Below, in pieces: positions 57,903 through 64,000 of a stretch of DNA of 64,000 nt (its first letter is position 1; each line of letters starts with the position of its first letter). The position numbers were made by a program, and so were the translations under genes. The stretch covers positions 1,612,001 through 1,676,000 of the forward strand of contig NZ_CP010797.1 of NCBI RefSeq assembly GCF_000954115.1, given 5' to 3'. The DNA comes from Rhodococcus sp. B7740 (GTDB lineage: Bacteria > Actinomycetota > Actinomycetes > Mycobacteriales > Mycobacteriaceae). The notes beneath the pieces were generated by a model that searched no databases, had not been told where the DNA came from, and saw nothing but the letters and a program-made list of their open reading frames with translations.

Positions 57903-58289
57903 CTAGAGAACTGCAGCCACAACCAGCGCGATCAGCGGCGTGATGCCCTGGACGCACGCAGCTCGAAAGTACTTCGCGCCACCGGTCGCGAGCACAAGTG
58001 CCGCGCCGACGATGCTCGCGCACGCGAAGTACACGATGGCGTCGCCCGCGGAGCCGCCCACGACGAGGCCGACCACGATGCCGATGGCCAGGAACAGGTT
58101 GTAGAAGCCCTGGTTGAAGGCCATCGGTTTGACGACGTCGGCGTCGTGCTGACTGGCGACGCCGAAACGCGACCATATTGCGGGCCTGGACCATGCCACG
58201 CTCTCCATGACGAAGATGACGACGTGGAGGGCCGCGGCGAGGCCGGCGAAAACCTGGGCGATCGGATGCACCGGATCAGCGTGCCACAT
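57903..58289 (-). CDS. DUF1304 small membrane protein
   Basis: About 128 residues with four predicted helices. IAQVFAGLAAALHVVIFVME and FNQGFYNLFLAIGIVVGL are DUF1304 signatures. Function unknown; family members often follow MarR or TetR loci. ATG 58289 was chosen; GTG 58271 would begin at the first helix and is equally possible. It diverges from fadE24. Confidence 0.82.
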   Translation of the reverse strand: MWHADPVHPIAQVFAGLAAALHVVIFVMESVAWSRPAIWSRFGVASQHDADVVKPMAFNQGFYNLFLAIGIVVGLVVGGSAGDAIVYFACASIVGAALVLATGGAKYFRAACVQGITPLIALVVAAVL

Positions 58290-58362
58290 CCATCCCGGCC
58301 TGGCGTGATGCACTCGGCAACCACTCGGCTCGGTGCGTGAACTTACTCGATAGTAGACAGCT

Positions 58363-58382
58363 ATCTTACTCGGGAGTAAGAT
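58363..58382. promoter_or_regulatory. Palindromic operator upstream of fadE24
   Basis: ATCTTACTCGGGAGTAAGAT has perfect 9-bp arms around GG. A second, degenerate copy (CTTACTC at 58342-58348, AGTA at 58352-58355) lies 23 bp upstream, about two helical turns. It is 40-60 bp before the fadE24 ATG, a repressor position typical of TetR fatty-acid regulators. Confidence 0.78.
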
Positions 58383-58420
58383 CTGTGGAGTCCGTGACCG
58401 ACGCCGAGGAACTGGTGATC

Positions 58421-59824
58421 ATGAGCAAGCAAGACAGTGTGGTCGACGCGAAGGCCCCCAAGGTGCCCCGCGATACTTCTGCGGTTGGCCTCAACCCGTG
58501 CAAGAGGGATGCGATCGGAACCGCGATGCGCGTTCTGACCGCCATCACCGGATCCGAACTGGCGGAGAAGTACAACCTTCGTCAGACGATCGACCGGGTG
58601 ACGTACGAGAGCACCAAGACCGGGTTCAAGACGCTCGGCGCGGCAAATCGCACGTTCGCCAAGGTCACCGGTGGCGGTAAGCCCAAGCGTCTCGACGACG
58701 GTGCCGCCAAGAACCTGAGCTACTTCGACCTGACGCCCGACGACGAGCAGCGCATGATCGTCGAGACGGTCAAGGAGTTCGCCGAGGAAATCCTCCGGCC
58801 TGCCGCATTCGATGCGGACCACAACGCGTCCTCGCCCGAGGACCTCGTGCGTCGCTCCGCCGAACTCGGCATCACCCTCATCAACGTTCCCGAGGAGCTC
58901 GACGGCGCTGCCACCGAGCGCGGGGCCGTCACCAACTCGCTCGTCGCCGAGGCGCTGGCGCACGGCGACATGGGCCTGGCCCTGCCCATCCTTGCCCCCT
59001 CCGGCGTCGCCGTCGCGCTGACCCAATGGGGAACGGACGCACAGCAGAAGACCTATCTGCCCGCGTTCGTGGGCGAGAAGGTTCCGAACGCTGCGGTGGT
59101 CGTCAACGAGCCCCGCGCGCTCTTCGATCCGTATGCGTTGCAGACCAAGGCCGTTCGCTCCCCCAGCGGTTACAAGCTCAACGGCGTCAAGAGCCTCGTG
59201 CCTGCTGCAGGCAGCTCCGAGCTGTTCGTCATCGCCGCAGAACTCGAAGGCCGCCCGGCATTCTTCATCGTCGAGTCCGACTCGAAGGGTCTCGTCGTCG
59301 AGGCCGATCCGAGCATGGGACTGCGCGCTGCCGGTCTCGGTCGCCTGATCCTGACCGACGTCGCAGTTCCCGAGTCGGCATTGCTCGGTGACGGTGACGC
59401 GGACCAGCGGGCCGCCGAGTACAGCGCTGCCATCGGTCTCGCACGACTGGGCTGGGCGTCGCTGGCCGTCGGTACGAGCCAGGCCGTGCTGGACTACGTC
59501 GTCCCCTACGTGAACGAGCGTGTGGCCTTCGGCGAGCCGATCAGCAACCGCCAGGCCGTGGCCTTCATGGTCGCCAACATCGCCATCGAGCTCGACGGCA
59601 TGCGGTTGGTGACGCTGCGCGGCGCTTCGCGGGCCGAGCAGGGACTGTCGTTCGCCCGCGAATCGGCGCTCGCGCGTCGACTCGCCTCCAAGAAGGGCAT
59701 GCAGATCGGTTCCGATGGCGTTCAGTTGCTCGGCGGTCACGGCTTCACCAAGGAGCACCCGGTGGAGCGTTGGTACCGCGATCTGCGATCCGTCGGCGTC
59801 GCCGAAGGCATCGTTCTCATCTAG
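58421..59824 (+). CDS. Acyl-CoA dehydrogenase (FadE24-like)
   Basis: A 467-residue acyl-CoA dehydrogenase with an N-terminal extension of about 90 residues before the dehydrogenase fold (starting near YFDLTPDDEQRMIVETV). FAD and substrate segments include EALAHGDMGLALPIL and VGTSQAVLDYVVPYVNERVAFGEPI. It heads a fadE24-fadE23 unit; in M. tuberculosis the pair (Rv3139-Rv3140) is induced by envelope-lipid inhibitors. ATG 58421 follows GAGGAA. The palindrome at 58363-58382 should control both genes. Electrons would go to EtfAB. Confidence 0.93.
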   Translation: MSKQDSVVDAKAPKVPRDTSAVGLNPCKRDAIGTAMRVLTAITGSELAEKYNLRQTIDRVTYESTKTGFKTLGAANRTFAKVTGGGKPKRLDDGAAKNLSYFDLTPDDEQRMIVETVKEFAEEILRPAAFDADHNASSPEDLVRRSAELGITLINVPEELDGAATERGAVTNSLVAEALAHGDMGLALPILAPSGVAVALTQWGTDAQQKTYLPAFVGEKVPNAAVVVNEPRALFDPYALQTKAVRSPSGYKLNGVKSLVPAAGSSELFVIAAELEGRPAFFIVESDSKGLVVEADPSMGLRAAGLGRLILTDVAVPESALLGDGDADQRAAEYSAAIGLARLGWASLAVGTSQAVLDYVVPYVNERVAFGEPISNRQAVAFMVANIAIELDGMRLVTLRGASRAEQGLSFARESALARRLASKKGMQIGSDGVQLLGGHGFTKEHPVERWYRDLRSVGVAEGIVLI

Positions 59825-59868
59825 CCGTCCGCCCCGAATTCCATGGCACTCACCCAAGGACACACACC

Positions 59869-61089
59869 ATGATCAATCTTGAACTTCCCAAGAAGCTTCG
59901 GGCGCAGGCGAATCAGGCTCACCAGGTCGCTGCCGAGATCTTCCGCCCGATTTCCCGCAAGTACGACCTCGCCGAGCACGAGTACCCGGTCGAGCTCGAC
60001 ACCATGGCGTCGATGGTCGAAGGCATGTCCGACGCCGGTGGCGAAATCGGCGGAGCCGCCGGTGGCCGCGAGAAGGACAGCGAGTCGGCCAAGCCCAGCA
60101 AGACCGCGAACGCCAACGGCGGCAACATGTCTGCCCTGGTGAACGTGATCGAGACCTGCTGGGGCGACGTCGGCCTGACGCTGTCGATCCCCTACCAGGG
60201 CCTGGGCAACTCGGCCATCGCAGCGGTGTCCACCGACGAGCAGCTCGAGCGCTTCGGCAAGGTGTGGGCCTCGATGGCCATCACCGAGCCCAGCTTCGGC
60301 TCGGACTCCGCAGCGGTGACCACCACCGCCGTCCTCGACGGTGACGAGTGGGTACTCAACGGCGAGAAGATCTACGTCACCGCCGGTGAGCGTTCCACCC
60401 ACATCGTCGTATGGGCGACGGTCGACAAGTCGCTCGGCCGCGCGGCCATCAAGTCGTTCGTCGTTCCGCGTGACGCACCGGGCCTGTCGGTTGCACGTCT
60501 CGAGCACAAGTTGGGCATCAAGGCGTCCGACACCGCTGCGCTGCTGCTCGAGGATTGCCGCATCCCGAAGGACAATTTGCTCGGCACCGCCGAGGTGAAC
60601 GTCGAAAAGGGCTTCGCAGGCGTCATGCAGACCTTCGACAACACCCGCCCCCTGGTGGCCGGTATGGCCATCGGTGTGGCGCGGGCGGCGCTCGAAGAGC
60701 TGCGATCGATCCTGGTCGATGCCGGAGTCGACATCTCATATGAGACACCCGCCTACAACCAGCACGCGGCGGCTGCAGAGTTCCTCCGCCTCGAAGCGGA
60801 CTGGGAAGCAGCACATCTGCTCGCTTTGCGGGCAGCGTGGATGGCCGACAACAAGGCGCCCAACTCGCTGCAGGCGTCGATGTCGAAGGCCAAGGCGGGC
60901 CGCTCGGCAGTCGACATCACCCTCAAGGCAGTGGAACTCGCCGGTACCTACGGCTACTCCGAGCGCCCGCTGCTCGAGAAGTGGAGCCGCGACTCCAAGA
61001 TTCTCGATATCTTCGAGGGAACTCAGCAGATCCAGCAGCTGATCGTTGCTCGTCGAGTACTCGGGAAGTCGTCCGCAGAACTGAAGTGA
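59869..61089 (+). CDS. Acyl-CoA dehydrogenase (FadE23-like)
   Basis: A 406-residue acyl-CoA dehydrogenase starting MINLELPKKLRAQANQAHQ. FAD contacts: MAITEPSFGSDSAAVTTTA; active-site region LEDCRIPKDNLLG; C-terminal FEGTQQIQQLIVARRVLG. It probably forms a heteromer with the FadE24-like partner 44 bp upstream, as heteromeric ACADs are common in mycolate producers. ATG 59869 follows AAGGA by eight bases; an earlier in-frame start at 59770 would overlap fadE24. A strong terminator ends the operon. Confidence 0.94.
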   Translation: MINLELPKKLRAQANQAHQVAAEIFRPISRKYDLAEHEYPVELDTMASMVEGMSDAGGEIGGAAGGREKDSESAKPSKTANANGGNMSALVNVIETCWGDVGLTLSIPYQGLGNSAIAAVSTDEQLERFGKVWASMAITEPSFGSDSAAVTTTAVLDGDEWVLNGEKIYVTAGERSTHIVVWATVDKSLGRAAIKSFVVPRDAPGLSVARLEHKLGIKASDTAALLLEDCRIPKDNLLGTAEVNVEKGFAGVMQTFDNTRPLVAGMAIGVARAALEELRSILVDAGVDISYETPAYNQHAAAAEFLRLEADWEAAHLLALRAAWMADNKAPNSLQASMSKAKAGRSAVDITLKAVELAGTYGYSERPLLEKWSRDSKILDIFEGTQQIQQLIVARRVLGKSSAELK

Positions 61090-61124
61090 TACTTGGCTCG
61101 TCGTCGAGCCGAGATGTCGCCGCG

Positions 61125-61160
61125 AAACGGCATCGGACCCCGCGTCCGATGCCGTTTTTC
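61125..61160 (+). terminator. Terminator of the fadE24-fadE23 operon
   Basis: AAACGGCATCGGAC (61125-61138) pairs perfectly with GTCCGATGCCGTTT (61144-61157), followed by TTC. It is a textbook intrinsic terminator 36 bp past the stop. Confidence 0.93.
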
Positions 61161-61274
61161 GTGCGTCGGAAAGAAAAATTCCGGGACGGTGTCGATATCG
61201 TGGTCTGCGGGACGTCGTCATCGTGAACGGCGACTCGCGCCGCGACAACGAGGTACCGAACCCAGGAGCGCACC

Positions 61275-61619
61275 ATGAAGTACATCCTCTTGATCAACGC
61301 CGACACCACGCCCGGAGCAGCACCGGGCTGCAGCAGTGTCGAGGACTGGATGACCTACGAGAAAGAGATGAAGGAAGCCGGCGTCTTCGTCTCCGGGTAC
61401 GCCATGGCCGATCTGACGACCGCAACCGCGGTGCGCGTCGATCCGCGCACCGAGGAACGGACCGTCACCGACGGCCCGTACGCCGAGTCGCACGAGGTTC
61501 TCGGCGGCTACGACGTGATCGACGTCCCCGACCTGGACGCGGCACTCGAGTGGGCGGCCCGATGCCCGGGCTCCAAGGACGGCGGCGCGGTGATCGTGCG
61601 GCCCCTTGCAGAATTCTGA
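61275..61619 (+). CDS. DGPF/YCII-related domain protein
   Basis: A 114-residue protein starting MKYILLINAD, with the DGPYAESHEVLGGYDVIDV motif (DGPF family). These dimeric ferredoxin-fold proteins have no proven activity. Genes encoding them are linked to ECF42-type sigma factors, and one follows here. ATG 61275 follows AGGAG. It is probably a target or accessory of the sigma factor and shares its transcript. Confidence 0.92.
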   Translation: MKYILLINADTTPGAAPGCSSVEDWMTYEKEMKEAGVFVSGYAMADLTTATAVRVDPRTEERTVTDGPYAESHEVLGGYDVIDVPDLDAALEWAARCPGSKDGGAVIVRPLAEF

Positions 61620-61650
61620 CCGGCGCAGTCCCGCCATGCAGGATTCCTCG

Positions 61651-62931
61651 GTGAACGAGTCGGGGGTTCATCGAGCGCTCGAATCGATCTTCCGAGCCGA
61701 GCGCTCGATTCTGCTCGCCTCGTTGGTACAGCGGTACCGCGACCTCGACCTCGCCGAGGAAGTGACCTCGGACGCCATCGAATCGGCCCTGAAACACTGG
61801 CCGGTCGATGGCGTCCCGTCACGGCCGGGGGCGTGGCTACTCACCACTGCCCGCCGGAAAGCGGTCGATCGGCTGCGCCGCGATCAAAACCTGGCCGCCA
61901 AGGTCGGAGTGCTGCAGGCGGATACGGATCGCAGCGAACCGAGCAGCCCGAATTCGCTCGACGATGCTCTGCCCGACGACCGGCTGCAGTTGTTCTTCAC
62001 GTGTGCACACCCGGCGCTTGCGGCCGGTGACCGACTCGCGTTGACGCTTCGATGCTTGGCTGGTCTCGGTACCGGCGAGGTGGCCCGTGCGTTGCTCATC
62101 CCTCCGGCCACGGCGGCGCAGCGAATTGTGCGGGCCAAGAACAAGATTCGAGCCGCACGGATTCCGTTTCGCCTCCCGGGCCCGGACGAGCTGGCAGGCA
62201 GGGTGCCGATGGTGCTCGAGGTGGTCTATTCGATCTTCACCGAGGGCTATTCGGCGACCTCGGGTGAGAGTGTCGGGCGAGTCGATCTCGTCACCGAAGC
62301 CATCGGTATGGGACGACTTCTCCACACCGCACTGCCGACCGAGCCCGAGGTGGCAGGCCTGCTGGCGTTGATGCTGCTCATCGACGCCAGAAGCGACGCT
62401 CGCACCGACTCGGATGGCGACATCGTGCTGTTGGCAGATCAGGACCGTGGACTCTGGAACGCCGAGATCATCACCGAAGGGACGGAACTCGTGGTCGAGG
62501 CCCTCAGCGGCGGCCGGGGCGGTCCGTACGCCGTGCAGGCGGCCATCGCTGCGCTGCATGCAGAATCACCCGACACCGACAACACGGACTGGCCCCAGAT
62601 CGTTGCGCTGTACGACGTGCTCATGACACGGACACCGAATGCGATCGTCGCGATGAACAGGGCAGTCGCACTGGCGATGTGCGACGGTCCCGAGCCCGGT
62701 CTGCGAGAGCTCGACCGGCTTGCCGACGAGGCGTCGTTGCGCCGATATCATCCGTACCCCATGGCGAGAGCCGATCTGCTGCAACGACTCGACAGGTTCG
62801 AGGAGGCGGCGGTGGAGTATCGCCGTGCGTTGGATTTCGCCCGAACCGCACCGGAGAAACGCCTGCTCCGACGTCGGCTCACGGAAGTGAGCACCTGCCG
62901 CGGTCAGGCCGACAGAACCGCGCCCACCTGA
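61651..62931 (+). CDS. ECF sigma factor with C-terminal TPR-like extension (ECF42 type)
   Basis: A 426-residue sigma factor. Region 2 covers about residues 10-85 (YRDLDLAEEVTSDAIESALK, TTARRKAVDRLRRD) and region 4 about 120-165 (GLGTGEVARALLIPPATAAQ). The C-terminal 250 residues (YSIFTEGYSATSGE, VALYDVLMTRTPNAIVAMNR) form the TPR-like extension of ECF42, which acts without an anti-sigma factor. GTG 61651 has AGGA seven bases upstream; ATG 61636 is possible. It partners the DGPF gene 31 bp upstream. Confidence 0.88.
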   Translation: MNESGVHRALESIFRAERSILLASLVQRYRDLDLAEEVTSDAIESALKHWPVDGVPSRPGAWLLTTARRKAVDRLRRDQNLAAKVGVLQADTDRSEPSSPNSLDDALPDDRLQLFFTCAHPALAAGDRLALTLRCLAGLGTGEVARALLIPPATAAQRIVRAKNKIRAARIPFRLPGPDELAGRVPMVLEVVYSIFTEGYSATSGESVGRVDLVTEAIGMGRLLHTALPTEPEVAGLLALMLLIDARSDARTDSDGDIVLLADQDRGLWNAEIITEGTELVVEALSGGRGGPYAVQAAIAALHAESPDTDNTDWPQIVALYDVLMTRTPNAIVAMNRAVALAMCDGPEPGLRELDRLADEASLRRYHPYPMARADLLQRLDRFEEAAVEYRRALDFARTAPEKRLLRRRLTEVSTCRGQADRTAPT

Positions 62932-63449
62932 TCTGCCGTCAACGCACGGTCCGCGTACACCACGCGAATTGCGTCGACATCCGGATTGCCGACGTCGGGT
63001 CCGCGGGTGATCAACTCCAGGCCTGCGCGTTCGGCCACCCGCGCCGACGCGACATTGTGTTCGAGCAGGTATGCCACGATCGGCAGTTCGGGCTCGGTTC
63101 GGTGCGCGCACTCGACTGCGATCTCACACATCTCCGCGGCATACCCGTTGCCCTGCGCGTCGGGATGGAGGCGATAGCCGAGATTCCAGAAGGCGTTGCG
63201 GCGCTTCGAACATCCGCCGTAGCCACTGACCGTGCGGCTGCCGCGCTCACGAATGATCCAGGTGGACAATCCATCCCGTTGCCACTGCTCCGACCAGCCC
63301 TGCACCATTCGTTCGGTCACGCCGGGATCGGTGTGCCGCAGGCTCGGAAAGTGGGTCCACGACTGCGGGTCGCTGCAGATCGCGTACAACTCATCGAGAT
63401 CGGCGACGGCCGGCTCGTCGAGGTCGAGACGCGAGGTTCGTATTCGCAC
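62904..63449 (-). CDS. GNAT-family N-acetyltransferase (RimJ/RimL type)
   Basis: A 181-residue GNAT protein. MRIRTSRLDLDEPAVADLDE is a RimL-like start; the acetyl-CoA loop is LHPDAQGNGYAAEM and the C-terminal part EHNVASARVAERAGLELI. Acceptor unknown. GTG 63449. The 3' end overlaps the convergent sigma-factor gene by 28 bp. Confidence 0.87.
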   Translation of the reverse strand: MRIRTSRLDLDEPAVADLDELYAICSDPQSWTHFPSLRHTDPGVTERMVQGWSEQWQRDGLSTWIIRERGSRTVSGYGGCSKRRNAFWNLGYRLHPDAQGNGYAAEMCEIAVECAHRTEPELPIVAYLLEHNVASARVAERAGLELITRGPDVGNPDVDAIRVVYADRALTADQVGAVLSA

Positions 63450-63518
63450 ACGCCGGATCCTACGGGGAGGAAATCTGGTAGACCGGTGGTACGGAATCGA
63501 GTGAAGGGTGTGACCGTC

Positions 63519-63698
63519 ATGGCCGAGTGGGTCAAGAAGATCGAAGAGAACGCGAAGGGTCTCATCGCCGAGGCCGAACAGGAGTTGACGGCACTCGAGG
63601 GCGTGGACACGGTCGACCTCACCGCCGACGCCTCCGAGGACGGCGAGGATTCCGACACGGTCACCAGTGACGATGCCCGCGAGCAGGTTTCGGACTGA
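63519..63698 (+). CDS. Small acidic protein, unknown function
   Basis: A 59-residue protein: a short amphipathic basic/acidic helix (AEWVKKIEENAKGLIAEAEQ) followed by a strongly acidic Asp/Glu/Ser-rich tail ending EQVSD. No recognised domain. ATG 63519 has AAGGG ten bases upstream; GTG 63510 is in frame. It starts 69 bp after the divergent GNAT start. Composition suggests a disordered binding protein, but this is inference. Confidence 0.6.
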   Translation: MAEWVKKIEENAKGLIAEAEQELTALEGVDTVDLTADASEDGEDSDTVTSDDAREQVSD

Positions 63699-63876
63699 AC
63701 CGACGGTACCCAGTCGTCACGGCCGGAACACGACGACACACGATCGGTCGGTGGACGTCGATCGGAATCATCTGTCGCGCACCAGGTCTCGACACGACGA
63801 CGGCCGTGCCCGACGCGGGATGTCCACCGTCGCGGCACTGTCCGAAATGCTCGAACACACCGACCGGTAGCCGGGA

Positions 63877-64000
63877 TCAGTCGAACACGGACCAACAGAT
63901 GCTGCTTCTTCTCTTCTGGTCTTCCAACACCAGCCGGCGCACGCTGTTCGGAAGCCGGTCACGCTGCCACTCGAGCTCTTTCCTGCCTGCACTCGTCTCT
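63877..64000 (-). CDS. 3' end of an unidentified gene (runs off window)
   Basis: The reverse strand reads in from the window edge and stops at 63877-63879. The visible 40 residues are ETSAGRKELEWQRDRLP, then a basic segment, ending SSICWSVFD. No stop interrupts the frame and the residues look protein-like, but the piece is too short to assign a family. The 180 bp between it and the small acidic gene hold nothing I can support. Confidence 0.4.
   Translation of the reverse strand, partial: ETSAGRKELEWQRDRLPNSVRRLVLEDQKRRSSICWSVFD

Noticed and set aside
63667..63870. 67-codon forward frame between the acidic protein and the last gene
   Set aside because: Basic shadow-like composition, no ribosome-binding site and no recognisable domain.

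Overview
The window is high-GC, gene-dense actinobacterial chromosome. Many GTG starts, ATGA/GTGA stop-start overlaps, hairpin terminators without long U tails, an actinobacterial tmRNA tag and Lsr2 point to a mycolic-acid actinomycete (Mycobacteriales). Gene order over long stretches matches, from memory, M. tuberculosis Rv3028c-Rv3053c, Rv0446c-Rv0449c, Rv3100c-Rv3105c and Rv3137/Rv3139-Rv3140. The mix of blocks looks most like Rhodococcus or a close relative. No prophage, insertion sequence, CRISPR array or obvious genomic island is visible; the window is core or soft-core chromosome.

Layout. 1-5.2 kb: electron transfer flavoprotein genes diverge from a three-gene cluster (methyltransferase, GH57 branching enzyme, GT4 glucosyltransferase) equivalent to the mycobacterial methylglucose lipopolysaccharide (MGLP) genes. 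5.2-19.1 kb: acyltransferase, PQQ-propeller lipoprotein, two methyltransferases, enoyl-CoA hydratase, NUDIX, ABC ATPase, glycogen debranching enzyme, YczE-type membrane protein, PTH2-domain protein, serB and ctaD. 19.4-22.2 kb: FecB lipoprotein, NUDIX, and an SPFH protein paired with a ribbon-helix-helix regulator. 22.2-28.3 kb: class Ib ribonucleotide reductase (nrdH-nrdI-nrdE, DUF2252, nrdF) with NrdR boxes, then a zinc-free L36 paralogue with a Zur-like box. 28.3-31.3 kb: FMN reductase/TetR pair, a fructosamine-kinase-like protein and nadE.

31.3-37.6 kb: molybdenum cofactor genes (moaD-moaA diverging from moeA, a moaC-mogA fusion, moaE) converging on a G3E GTPase that sits behind a zinc amidase. 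38.1-42.4 kb: lsr2, tRNA-Ala, DsbA-like protein, MFS exporter and pgm. 42.5-48.6 kb: a six-gene overlapping lipid-modification operon with two cyclopropane-synthase-type enzymes. 48.7-56.3 kb: ssrA, an SDR/DUF2867 protein, an EamA transporter, smpB, ftsX, ftsE, a Pro/Thr-rich protein, MscS and prfB. 56.5-64 kb: beta-carbonic anhydrase, hisN, DUF1304 protein, the fadE24-fadE23 pair behind a palindromic operator, a DGPF protein with an ECF42-like sigma factor, a GNAT enzyme, a small acidic protein and the 3' end of an unidentified gene.

Most genes are housekeeping: envelope and storage polysaccharide, lipid modification, dNTP supply, cofactors and ribosome rescue (ssrA and smpB lie within 3 kb of each other). 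The less explained parts are the two-synthase lipid operon, the SPFH/RHH pair with its repeat operator, the zinc-linked loci (L36 paralogue and amidase/COG0523), a 235-bp antisense gene overlap, and several palindromic operators without an identified regulator.
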